A DNA stretch of 64,000 nt from Planctomycetota bacterium (GTDB lineage: Bacteria > Planctomycetota > UBA1135 > GCA-002686595): the NCBI GenBank assembly GCA_026692665.1, contig JAPLOF010000055.1, positions 30,888 to 94,887 of the forward strand, read 5' to 3'. Under the pieces are notes generated by a model. That model did not search any database, was not told the DNA's origin, and saw only the letters and a program-made list of their open reading frames with translations. Shown here in pieces: positions 1-8,430 of the stretch. The translations under genes were made by a program, and so were the position numbers. Every line of letters starts with the position of its first letter. Within the stretch, counting starts at the first letter, position 1.

Positions 1-34
1 TTCCCGGCCCCGTTCCCGGTCCGACACGCCCGCC

Positions 35-511
35 ATGCAACCGAATCACGAACTCCTGAAGATCGGCGACTTCGCCCGGCTCGCCGACACCAACCTCCGG
101 ACGCTCCGGTACTACGAGGAGCTGGGGCTCCTCACCCCCGCTTCGCGCAGCCAGGGCGGATTCCGCTACTACCGCCGCACGGACATCAACCGGGTCCAGA
201 TGATCCGGGACCTGCAGGAGCTGGGCCTGCACCTGGACCGGATCCGCGAACTCATCTCGGCCCGCGCCGCCGAGGAGCCGCGCGACCAGTTCCTGGCACG
301 CGTCCGGCTGGCGCTCGAGGAACAGGATCGGCTGCTCTCGATCCGGATGGCGGCGCTCGAGGAACAGCGCAAGAAGGTCGCGCAGGCGCTCCACAAGATC
401 GGCGAGTGCCGGCACTGCGTGCAGATGCCGCGCCTCGACAACAACTTCTGCGAGCCGTGCACGACGACCGGGGAGCGGCTGCCCGAGCACCTGAGCGCTC
501 TCTATCAGTAA
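35..511 (+). CDS. MerR-family transcriptional regulator with a four-cysteine C-terminal tail
   Basis: Cytoplasmic DNA-binding regulator of 158 aa. The N-terminal winged helix-turn-helix (about residues 8-75) has the MerR signature 'LRYYEELGLL', followed by a long dimerisation helix (about 80-122). The tail carries C125, C128, C139 and C142 in a CxxC-x10-CxxC layout, which suggests a zinc or iron-sulfur site used for structure or sensing (inference). Its stop (509-511) touches the start of the cysteine desulfurase gene with no gap, so the two are probably co-translated. The effector cannot be read from sequence. Family call is firm; the metal site is a prediction from Cys spacing. Confidence 0.9.
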   Translation: MQPNHELLKIGDFARLADTNLRTLRYYEELGLLTPASRSQGGFRYYRRTDINRVQMIRDLQELGLHLDRIRELISARAAEEPRDQFLARVRLALEEQDRLLSIRMAALEEQRKKVAQALHKIGECRHCVQMPRLDNNFCEPCTTTGERLPEHLSALYQ

Positions 512-1657
512 TTGACCGGGCACCTGTACCTCGACCACAACGCCACGACCCCGGTGCTCCGGGAGGTCCTGGAGGCGATGCTCCCCTGGCTCGGCGCGCG
601 CGCGGGCAATCCGAGCAGCGCGCACCCGGCCGGCGAGGAGGCCCGCGATCTCGTCGAGTCCGCGCGTTCCGAGGTCGCGCGGCTCGTGGGCGCCCGGGCC
701 AAGGAGATCACCTTCACGTCGGGCGGCACGGAGGCGACGAACACCGCTCTGCGGGCCGCGCTCGCTGCACGCGCGGATCGCCGCGCGATCGTGACGTCCG
801 CGGTCGAGCACTCCGCGACCTTGGAACCGCTGGCCGAGCTCGAACGCCTGGGCTACCGCGTCGTTCGCGTCGGCGTGGACGGCGAAGGCCGCCTCGACCG
901 GGATGCGCTGTTCGCGGCGATCGACCAGCACGTCGCGCTCGTGACGCTCCAGACCGCGAACAACGAGACCGGTGCGCTGTTCGACCTGACCGGCGTCGCA
1001 GCCGCCTGCCGCGCGGCCGGCGCGATCCTGCACGTGGACGCCGTGCAGAGCCTGGGCAAGGTGCCGCTCGACCTGCGCGCTATCGGCGCCGACTTCGCCT
1101 CGCTTTCGTCGCACAAGCTGCACGGCCCGAAAGGCGTCGGCGCGCTCTACGCCGCGGACGGGCGCGAGTTCGAGCCCCTCCTGCGCGGCGGTCCCCAGGA
1201 AAGTCGGCGACGCGCCGGAACGGAGAACGTTCCGGGCATCGCCGGTTTCGCGCGCGCGGCAGCCATGGCACGCACGGCGCTCGCGAGCGGCGATCTGGAG
1301 CGCGTGCGGGAGCTGCGCGACCGCTTCGAGTCGGCGCTCGCGGGGGCGATTCCGGGCGTCGTGGTGCACGCGCACGGAGCCCCGCGCCTGCCCAACACCG
1401 CGAACGTCGCGTTCCCCGGACTGGATGCCGAGGAGCTCCTGGGAGCGCTGGGCGCGCAGGGTTTGTGCGCGTCGGCCGGCTCCGCGTGCCACGCCGCGGC
1501 GCGCCAGCCCTCGCACGTGCTCGTCGCCATGGCGCTCCCCGAGGCGCAGGTCCGGAGCGCCCTGCGCTTCTCCCTGGGCCGGACCACGACCGCCGAGGAG
1601 ATCGAGCGCGCCCTCGAGGTCGTCGTCGAGTCCGCCGCCGCCCTGCGCGGCCTCTGA
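512..1657 (+). CDS. cysteine desulfurase (NifS/IscS-like)
   Basis: PLP enzyme of 381 aa that removes sulfur from cysteine as an enzyme-bound persulfide for iron-sulfur clusters or other thio-products. Class V aminotransferase fold. The PLP lysine is K202 in 'SSHKLHGPKG', the catalytic cysteine is C326 in 'SAGSACH', and the N-terminal 'YLDHNATTP' is typical of NifS. The start is TTG at 512, directly after the TAA stop of the MerR gene; no ATG or GTG lies closer to the conserved N-terminus. No iscU, iscA or thiI is nearby, so the sulfur acceptor is unknown. The pairing with a Cys-rich MerR suggests sulfur or metal control (inference). Confidence 0.93.
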   Translation: MTGHLYLDHNATTPVLREVLEAMLPWLGARAGNPSSAHPAGEEARDLVESARSEVARLVGARAKEITFTSGGTEATNTALRAALAARADRRAIVTSAVEHSATLEPLAELERLGYRVVRVGVDGEGRLDRDALFAAIDQHVALVTLQTANNETGALFDLTGVAAACRAAGAILHVDAVQSLGKVPLDLRAIGADFASLSSHKLHGPKGVGALYAADGREFEPLLRGGPQESRRRAGTENVPGIAGFARAAAMARTALASGDLERVRELRDRFESALAGAIPGVVVHAHGAPRLPNTANVAFPGLDAEELLGALGAQGLCASAGSACHAAARQPSHVLVAMALPEAQVRSALRFSLGRTTTAEEIERALEVVVESAAALRGL

Positions 1658-1783
1658 GCCCGGTCCGGCCCCGGGCCGGACGTTGCGCTTTCCGGGCCGA
1701 AGGGTGAGACTTTTCCGCCGGTTGAAGCGCCGACGGCCCGCCTGCCGATCAGGAAGGTCCGCGGCCACAACCGACCGCACGGC

Positions 1784-2332
1784 ATGTCCGAACCGATCGC
1801 CACCTACCGCACGCGGCCCGCCGGCCTGTTCGCCCTCCGCCACGAGATCCTCGACGCGAACGGGCGGGTCGGCACCCTGCATGCCGAGCGCAACCGCTGG
1901 GGCCTGACGACGCGCGCGACCTGGCGCCCGGAGAAGGGCGAGGTGCTGACCTACCGTCGCGACCCGGGCCTCTTGCGCAGCCAGTTCTCGGTCTGGACCG
2001 ACGGCCGCGAGTGGCTCGGCTCCTCCCTGCGCTCCAGCTTCTGGGCTCGCGAGATCGCCCTGTCGACCCCCAACAAGTCCCTGCGCATGCTGCCCGTGCC
2101 CGGTTTCCGCCGCGGCTGGCGGGTGCACGCCCCGAAGACCGGCGAACTGGCCCGGATCACGCCGGACGGGCTCGGGACGGCCTCGACGATCCAGGTCTAC
2201 CGCCGGATCGACCTCGAGCTGGTCTTGTTCGCCTACTTCGTCGGGTCGCTGGTCTACGCCGAGTCGTTCTGGCCCGGCCCGGAGATCGTCGACGACCTCG
2301 AGAGCGTTCCCACCGCCGCCTCGAAGGCCTGA
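1784..2332 (+). CDS. hypothetical protein, possible tubby/LURP-one-like fold
   Basis: A 182-aa protein I do not recognise with certainty. No signal peptide is visible. It is rich in Arg, Trp and short beta-strand patterns ('RNRWGLTTRATWRP', 'SSFWAREIALS'), with a hydrophobic segment near residues 146-160 ('LELVLFAYFVGSLVY'). This resembles LURP-one/scramblase-like proteins, in which a buried hydrophobic helix closes a beta barrel, but that is only a suggestion. It starts at ATG 1784 and is separated from the cysteine desulfurase gene by 126 bp. No clear operon partner; function unknown. Confidence 0.6.
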   Translation: MSEPIATYRTRPAGLFALRHEILDANGRVGTLHAERNRWGLTTRATWRPEKGEVLTYRRDPGLLRSQFSVWTDGREWLGSSLRSSFWAREIALSTPNKSLRMLPVPGFRRGWRVHAPKTGELARITPDGLGTASTIQVYRRIDLELVLFAYFVGSLVYAESFWPGPEIVDDLESVPTAASKA

Positions 2333-2574
2333 GCACCGAGCCCCGGACGGGGCCGGCACAGCCGGACGCGGGACTCCGGGATGGGAGCGGCACCCGGAGG
2401 ACTTTTCCGGACACCGGGCGCTACCATCCGCGCTTCCCGGGAAGCCGGACGCGCCCAGCGCGTCCCTCGGGGCGCAGGACCGCTCCACCCGGACGCGGTC
2501 ATCGTCCGAACACTCTCCGGGCCCTCGGCAGACGCTCGTGATCCACGGGTGAGCCACCCAGGCCCCCACACCCC

Positions 2575-4542
2575 ATGCGACCTCTCCTCGTCCTCGTCCT
2601 GGTCCTCGCCGCCATCGGCGCCCTCCTCTTCGCGGTCTTCGGGATCGACAGCGGCGGCAAGCCGCCCGAGGTCGCGCCCACCGTCACCGAGGCCCCGGTG
2701 ACCCCGAAGAAGCCGGTGCAGCTCGACGGCGGCTCGACGAAGCAGCCCGACCGGGTCGCCTCGAGCGCTTCCAACGATCGCGCCGTGGCGGGCGGGCCGA
2801 CGGCCATCGCGCTCGACAACCAGCTCACGGGCCTCGTGCGGAACCCGCAGGGAGCTCCGGTCGCGGGCGCCGAGGTGATCCTCAGCACGCTGAACGCCTC
2901 GGAGATGTTCTTCGTCAACGACCCGCTGCCCGACCACAGCAAGGAGCCGCGCGCGCGGACCAACGCGGAAGGCCGCTACACGTTCGCCGCGATCCAGCCG
3001 CGCGACCGGTACACGCTGATCCTGTCGCACCCCGACTACTCGCGGAAGGAAGAGCCGACGATCCCCGTGGGCGAGACGGGCAGCGCGGAGATGCCGGTCA
3101 TCACGCTGACGCCGGGCGCCACCCTCACGGGACGCGTGCGCAACGAAGCCGGCGATTTCGTCCAGGGCGCGACCCTGCACCTCGAGGGATTCAGCTACCA
3201 GGGCCTCGGCATCGTGGCTCCGGACCGCGTCACCTCGACGACGGACGCCGAGGGCAACTACCGATTCAAGAACGTCGCCTCCGGCCCGCGCTACCTCCAG
3301 GCGACCGCGCCCGGCTACGCGACGATGCAGGTCCTGAACCTCACCTTCGAGAAGGAGGAGGCGGTCGTGCGCGACATCACGCTCAAGATCGCCGAGGGCA
3401 TCTGCGGCCGCGTCGTGGGCCCAGGCAACGTCGGGGTGCCGAACGCGCTCGTGATCGCGATCGGCGTTTCGAGCCTCAACCAGACCGGACGCGCGCAGAC
3501 GACGACGAACGAGAACGGCGAGTTCTGCCTCGAGTCGCTCGCGGGCGGTGACTACAACCTGATCGCGAACGCCAAGGGTTGGCGCATGGTCGCGCGCGGC
3601 GGCGGCAACCGCGTCGCGACGAACACGAGCAATCACGTCGTCGAGATGCTGCCCGAGGCGACGCTCACGGGCCGCGTCACGGAGCTCGGCTCCGGCAAGC
3701 CGGTCACCTCCTTCACCGTGCGGATGCGCGTCCACTACGGACCGGGCACGCCCAGCGCGCCGTACAACGAGGAGACCTTCCCGCAGCAGCACCCGAACGG
3801 CGAGTTCTCCATCCCCGGCGTGCCGGCGGGCGACTTCGTCGTCGAGGCCTGGGCTCCGGGTCTGGCCCCGGGTTTCTCGCGGAATTTCACGATCGAGGCC
3901 GGGCAACCGATGTCCGGGATCCTGGTCCAGCTCGGCAAGGGCGGCAGCCTCTCCGGGCGCGTCGTCGACGCCCAGGGCAAGCCGATCGCGCGCGCCAAGA
4001 TCACGACCCACGACAACGAGTGGAGCGACGACGCGTTCACCCAGGCGATCGGGATCACGTACCCGACGAACGCGACCTCGGCCGAGACGCGCTCGGGCGA
4101 CGACGGCCGCTTCACGATCACCGGGCTCTCGCCCGAGGCCTACCAGATCAACGTGATCGCGCCCGGCTTCACCGGCTTCATGCGCCGCGACCTGCGCGTG
4201 ACCGAAGGCGTCGACACGCCCGTGGGCGACATCAAGCTGGGCCGCGGCGGGATCGTGCGCGGCACCCTGTACGACGCCTCGGGCAAGCCGCTCGTGGGCG
4301 GCAGCGTGGAATTGCGCATCGCCGACGGCGACGTGCCGCGCCAGTACCAGACGCGCACGTCGAGCGAGGGCAAGTTCCAGATCTCGAACGTCATGCCCGG
4401 CAGCTACATCCTGACCGCGATGCGGCCGGGCGGCGCCGAGGCGAACCCGTTCTCCCAGGCCGGCGACGCGCGCAATTCCGAGACGCGCGTGAACGTCGAC
4501 GAGGGCGGGACGACGACGCAGGACCTGCATCTGACGGACTGA
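2575..4542 (+). CDS. exported carboxypeptidase-regulatory-like (Cna-B/TTR fold) repeat protein
   Basis: A 655-aa surface protein. Residues 1-22 form an uncleaved-looking signal anchor ('LLVLVLVLAAIGALLFAVF'). A Pro/Thr-rich stalk precedes at least six transthyretin-like domains of about 95 aa, each opening with an 'LTGxVxxxxGxPVxGA' motif near residues 84, 184, 276, 364, 459 and 561. Each repeat continues with 'T...GRF.I..L..G.Y.' strands, as in CarboxypepD_reg domains. Such proteins usually mediate adhesion or protein contacts at the envelope. It stands alone, with no sortase or TonB receptor partner adjacent. Domain family is firm, role is inferred. Confidence 0.88.
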   Translation: MRPLLVLVLVLAAIGALLFAVFGIDSGGKPPEVAPTVTEAPVTPKKPVQLDGGSTKQPDRVASSASNDRAVAGGPTAIALDNQLTGLVRNPQGAPVAGAEVILSTLNASEMFFVNDPLPDHSKEPRARTNAEGRYTFAAIQPRDRYTLILSHPDYSRKEEPTIPVGETGSAEMPVITLTPGATLTGRVRNEAGDFVQGATLHLEGFSYQGLGIVAPDRVTSTTDAEGNYRFKNVASGPRYLQATAPGYATMQVLNLTFEKEEAVVRDITLKIAEGICGRVVGPGNVGVPNALVIAIGVSSLNQTGRAQTTTNENGEFCLESLAGGDYNLIANAKGWRMVARGGGNRVATNTSNHVVEMLPEATLTGRVTELGSGKPVTSFTVRMRVHYGPGTPSAPYNEETFPQQHPNGEFSIPGVPAGDFVVEAWAPGLAPGFSRNFTIEAGQPMSGILVQLGKGGSLSGRVVDAQGKPIARAKITTHDNEWSDDAFTQAIGITYPTNATSAETRSGDDGRFTITGLSPEAYQINVIAPGFTGFMRRDLRVTEGVDTPVGDIKLGRGGIVRGTLYDASGKPLVGGSVELRIADGDVPRQYQTRTSSEGKFQISNVMPGSYILTAMRPGGAEANPFSQAGDARNSETRVNVDEGGTTTQDLHLTD

Positions 4543-4691
4543 GCGCGGCTCGCGCGCGCGCCCTGAATCGGGGGAGCGGCGGGAAAGGAGAGCGCCGAGT
4601 GCGACGCCTCCTCGTCTCGGACGCACGCTCCGCGTTCCGGACGCGATGTGGAGGGCTGCCTTCCTCGCCGGTGGCCGGTAGGATCGCGCGC

Positions 4692-5570
4692 ATGGCCGAT
4701 GCCGTGCGCGCGATCGTTTCCAGCCCGGCGCCCGGAGCCCCGAGGACGGAGCACGACTGGTCCACGTTCCTCGCCGCCGAGCTGCGTGTCCCGGTCGGCG
4801 TGGTGTACACCCGCTCGCGCAAGACGCCGGTCGCGGTGCGAACCCTGCGCGAACCACGCGGCGCCCTCGAGGTCCGCCTGCACAAGCTGTTCGCCGACGC
4901 GCCGCCCGAGGTCCCGAGCGCCCTGGCGAGCTGGGTCCGCTCCGGCCGCCGCGCGCCGCGCGCCTGCGCGCACCTCGACGCGTACATCGCCGAGATCCTG
5001 CGACGTGCGCCGCCCTCCGCCGCGCGCCGCGCGCTCGTGCCGCGCGGCGACCACCACGACCTGGACCGGATGGCGCGCGAACTCCTGTCGAGCGAGCTCG
5101 CCGCCGAGTTCCCGGCGAGCACCGGTCATCCGCACATCGGCTGGGGGCGCCGCGCGCCGAGCCGCACGCGCCGCTCGCTGCGCCTCGGAAGCTACGACTC
5201 CGACGGCCACATCGTGCGCATCCACCCCGTGCTCGACCAGCCCGCGGTGCCCGACTGGTTCGTGCGCTACGTCGTCTTCCACGAGCTCCTGCACGCCGTC
5301 TTCCCGGTCGAGCGCGGCGCCGACGACCGCTGGATCCACCATGGGCGCGCATTCCGGCGGCGCGAGCGCGCCTACGCGGATCACCGCCGCGCTCTGGCCT
5401 GGGAACGGGCCCACCTGAACGCGCTCATCCGCTCGGCGCGCACGGGCACGCCGCTCGCGATGCCGAAGGAAACGCGCCGCGAAGCGCGCGCGCACGAGCC
5501 GCAGGCCGCAGCGCCGCGGACGTCGGGCGTGCTGCGCGTCCTGCAGCAGCTCCTGTTCCCGGACCGCTGA
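4692..5570 (+). CDS. SprT-like zinc metalloprotease
   Basis: A 292-aa protein with a C-terminal SprT-like domain. The zinc site is 'VVFHELLHAVF' (HExxH, around residue 196) with a downstream third ligand probably in 'WIHHGRAF'. Related proteins include the eukaryotic DNA-protein-crosslink protease SPRTN, but bacterial roles are poorly defined. ATG 4692 is chosen because a TAGGAT hexamer (4679-4684) sits 7 nt upstream, as in other genes here; an upstream in-frame extension has shadow-type composition. The gene is convergent with the BY-kinase gene and the two stops are only 3 bp apart. Confidence 0.82.
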   Translation: MADAVRAIVSSPAPGAPRTEHDWSTFLAAELRVPVGVVYTRSRKTPVAVRTLREPRGALEVRLHKLFADAPPEVPSALASWVRSGRRAPRACAHLDAYIAEILRRAPPSAARRALVPRGDHHDLDRMARELLSSELAAEFPASTGHPHIGWGRRAPSRTRRSLRLGSYDSDGHIVRIHPVLDQPAVPDWFVRYVVFHELLHAVFPVERGADDRWIHHGRAFRRRERAYADHRRALAWERAHLNALIRSARTGTPLAMPKETRREARAHEPQAAAPRTSGVLRVLQQLLFPDR

Positions 5571-5573
5571 GCC

Positions 5574-6302
5574 TCAGCTCGTCGGTTCCTCGGGAAGCGC
5601 GCCCGTCAGCAGGGTGCCGAGGACGTTTCCGCCCAGCGACTCCAGCCGGTTGTACGTCTCCTCGACGAGGCTACGCGGCGTCGATCCGAGCTTCACGACC
5701 AGCACGATGCCGTCGGCCAGCGCGCCGAGCATGGACGCGTCGCTGATCGTGGCCGCCTGCGGCGTGTCGATCAGGATGTACTTGAAGCGCTGCTTGAACG
5801 AGCTGAGCACCATCTTCACGCGGTCGCTGCCGAGCAGCTCCGAGGGGTTCTTGGGCAGCTCCCCCGGCCCGAGCACGGACACGCCCTCGACGCTCGTCGC
5901 GCGGATGGCGCGGTCGATCGGGCAGGTTCCGCGGATGACCTCGACGAGCCCCTGTCGACGCGGGAGACCGAGGTAACCCTCGAGCCCGGGTCGGTGCAGG
6001 TCGGCGTCCACGAGCAGGACGCGCGTGCCGGGCACCTCCGACATCGCGAGCCCCAGGTTGATCGTGGCGACGGTCTTGCCCTCGCCGCGCAGCGCGCTCG
6101 CCATCACCACCGTGCGCGGCGCGCCCTCGGGGTTCAGCGCCGTGATCGAGTTGCGCAGCTGCCGGAACTGCTCGGCGATCCCGCCGCGCGGATTGCGCGC
6201 GATCGCGATCTCCTCGCGATCGAAGCGCGCCTTGCGCGCTTCGTCGGGCTCGGCCTGCAGGAGCGGAGCGCTGGCTCCACCGGAACGTCGGAAGATGGAC
6301 AT
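5574..6302 (-). CDS. CpsD/CapB-family BY-kinase (P-loop ATPase)
   Basis: A 242-aa cytoplasmic P-loop protein of the bacterial tyrosine kinase family that normally governs exopolysaccharide chain length and export. It has Walker A 'SALRGEGKT' (K76), Walker A' 'VLLVDAD' (95-101), Walker B 'ILIDT' (176-180) and the oligomerisation motif E-x2-R-x2-R (E44, R47, R50). The C-terminus ends 'LPEEPTS' without the usual tyrosine cluster. No Wzz-like membrane activator is fused or adjacent, and the polysaccharide genes lie 40 kb away. The kinase family is clear, but tyrosine autophosphorylation is doubtful, so it may act as an ATPase regulator. Confidence 0.88.
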   Translation of the reverse strand: MSIFRRSGGASAPLLQAEPDEARKARFDREEIAIARNPRGGIAEQFRQLRNSITALNPEGAPRTVVMASALRGEGKTVATINLGLAMSEVPGTRVLLVDADLHRPGLEGYLGLPRRQGLVEVIRGTCPIDRAIRATSVEGVSVLGPGELPKNPSELLGSDRVKMVLSSFKQRFKYILIDTPQAATISDASMLGALADGIVLVVKLGSTPRSLVEETYNRLESLGGNVLGTLLTGALPEEPTS

Positions 6303-6382
6303 GGTCGGCACAGGATGCTGATCGGCGGGGCGCGGTGCACGCCCCAAGGCGGCGGGCGGGAAATCCCTTCCGGGGGCCAGGA

Positions 6383-8368
6383 TCAGCGCGGCCCGCGCGC
6401 CGGATCGCGATCCAAGGTGCGCAACGCTCGCGGGGTCGCGGTCGGCGGCGGCGGCCAGGCGTCCGCCCGGAAAGCGCGGTCGAGCGGGCTGCCGCGCTCC
6501 ACGCGCACGGCGCCGCGCACCGCCTGCAGGAACGCGCGCTCGGCCGCGTCGTCCAGATCGGCGCGGATCGCGAGGACGGCGCGCACGGCCGCGAGGAGCG
6601 CGATGTCCGGGGTCGGCGTGGCCAGGTTCGAAACGAGGCGCGTGCGCGCTCCCTCCCCGGTCGCTCCGGCGCACAGTTCGGCCAGGGCCAGCCACTCGAG
6701 CTCCGAGACCGGCATCCGCGCGGCCAGGTCGGCGAGCCGTGCGAGTCTCTCCTTCTCCGTGGCGACGCAGCACGCGACGAGCCAGGTCTGGGTCTCCTCC
6801 GCAGCGAGTCCGCGCAGGCTCGCCGCGCGTTCGATCGCCGCGCGCAGTCGCGGCTGCGATCCCGCCAGCGGACGCAGGCTCTCCGTCGCGCGCGGCGAGC
6901 TCGACACGAGCCGGGCGAGGACGCGCGCCGCCGGCTCGATCCCTCCGCCCGCGAGCCAGCCGTCGACGAGCGCGAGTCGGACGTCCGGCGCGCGCAGCAC
7001 CGTCTCCAGCGCCGGATCCGCGCCGTCCTCGGCCCACGCCGCGGGCGGCCAGCCGGGCGCGCCGCGGAGCAGCCGCGTCAGCTCGGCCAGGTGACCGGAC
7101 GCGTGGACCGACCGGAGCAGCGCCGCGGCATCGCTGGCCGGTGCTTCGACGATCCCGAGGCGCGCCGCGACGCGCAGAGCCTGGAACCGAAGGCCCGGCG
7201 CGAGCTCCGCGCGCGCGAGCAGGCCGCGGACCGCGGATTCCATCCCGGCCGGCGCGCGCGGACCGGCCCAGGCCTCGAGCACGACCAGCGCGAGCTCGGC
7301 GCGCGGCGCGTCCTCGGGCGTGAGATCCGCCAGCGCGCGCGCGAGCTCCGCGGCCGCGCCGTCCCCGCCCGGAGCGCCGACGGCGCCCAGCGCGATCGCC
7401 GTCTCGAGGCCGCGCGGGCCTTCCTCGTGCGCGGCCCGCTCGAGTTCGTCCCACAAGCGCGCGCGCGCGAACGGTTCCTGCAGCACCGCGTCCGCGTTGC
7501 CGCGGCGCGCCGCGAGGAGCAATCCGTCGAGCGCCGCGTCGTCGCGCTGTTCGCGGAATCGGCGTGCGATCCAGGCGACCGCGGTGGGAATTCCGTGCGC
7601 ACAGAGGGCTCGCGCCGCCTGGGCGCGCACGGCGAATCCGCCCGGACGCGCGAAGTCCAGGCACCAGCGCTCCACGAGCGTCCCGGCGCGCAGGTCCTTC
7701 TCGTCGGTCTCCTGCGCGACCACGGCCAGCCAGCGCACGGCGTACGGCGACGGCTCGCGGCGCAGGCCGAAACCGACGAGCCGGCCGCCGGCCTGCTGGG
7801 CCGCGTTGCGGGCCAACTCGCGCCATGCGCCCACCTCGACGGGCCGGCGCGCGAGGGGCGACGTCGAGCCCGGGATGTCGAAGACGATGCGCGGGGACGC
7901 GGGCTGCGCCAGCGCGAGGAGGTCCGCGACCTCGGCCGGCGCGTAGCGCGGGACGGCCCGCGCGTCGATCAGAGCTCCGTCGTGCTCCGCGAGCGCGGAC
8001 CACAGGTACTCGCGCGGAATCGGCACCGAATACGCGTAGGGCTCGAAGCGCTCGATCGCGAGGCGCAGCGCCGTCAGCCCGGTGCGCGCGACGACGTCGT
8101 CCGCGTCCACCGCCAGATCCGCGGCGGTGCCGAAGAGCCGATCCTCGTCGCCCAGGACGTGCGCGAGCCTCAAGCGCGTCTCCGGGCCACCCGCGACGAT
8201 GGCCGCGCGCAGACGGTCGACATCCCCCGGCGCGAGCGCCGCCGCGAGACGCCGCTGCGCGAGCTCGCGCTCGGTCCACGACTCGGCCTCGAGGCGCGGG
8301 AACCAGTCGCCGACGGACTCCTGGAGCGCGGGCGCGAGACCCAGGACGAGGACGAGGAACGTCGACAA
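6383..8368 (-). CDS. exported HEAT/ARM-like repeat protein
   Basis: A 661-aa protein starting at TTG 8368 with a short signal peptide ('STFLVLVLGLAPALQ'). The rest is alpha-helical, Ala/Leu/Arg-rich, with repeated helix pairs resembling HEAT repeats ('AVARTGLTALRLAIE'-type units). It probably forms a solenoid scaffold in the periplasm or at the membrane. A TAGGCT hexamer lies 8 nt upstream of the TTG (7-nt class seen at many genes here), supporting this start. It may be co-transcribed with the downstream BY-kinase gene (80 bp gap). I do not recognise a specific family. Confidence 0.7.
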   Translation of the reverse strand: MSTFLVLVLGLAPALQESVGDWFPRLEAESWTERELAQRRLAAALAPGDVDRLRAAIVAGGPETRLRLAHVLGDEDRLFGTAADLAVDADDVVARTGLTALRLAIERFEPYAYSVPIPREYLWSALAEHDGALIDARAVPRYAPAEVADLLALAQPASPRIVFDIPGSTSPLARRPVEVGAWRELARNAAQQAGGRLVGFGLRREPSPYAVRWLAVVAQETDEKDLRAGTLVERWCLDFARPGGFAVRAQAARALCAHGIPTAVAWIARRFREQRDDAALDGLLLAARRGNADAVLQEPFARARLWDELERAAHEEGPRGLETAIALGAVGAPGGDGAAAELARALADLTPEDAPRAELALVVLEAWAGPRAPAGMESAVRGLLARAELAPGLRFQALRVAARLGIVEAPASDAAALLRSVHASGHLAELTRLLRGAPGWPPAAWAEDGADPALETVLRAPDVRLALVDGWLAGGGIEPAARVLARLVSSSPRATESLRPLAGSQPRLRAAIERAASLRGLAAEETQTWLVACCVATEKERLARLADLAARMPVSELEWLALAELCAGATGEGARTRLVSNLATPTPDIALLAAVRAVLAIRADLDDAAERAFLQAVRGAVRVERGSPLDRAFRADAWPPPPTATPRALRTLDRDPARGPR

Positions 8369-8430
8369 GCGCGGAGAGCCTACCGTCTCGGATGGCCCCC
8401 CGCGGGATCGGCTGGTAGTCTCCGCCGCGC

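Noticed and set aside
2254..5352. Very long minus-strand reading frame of over 1000 codons
   Set aside because: Arg/Ala/Gly-rich shadow of the carboxypeptidase-regulatory gene on the opposite strand; no domain, no start context.
6613..6625. GGTTCGAAAC resembling a tRNA T-loop
   Set aside because: Lies inside the HEAT-like coding region and no acceptor, D or anticodon arm could be folded around it.
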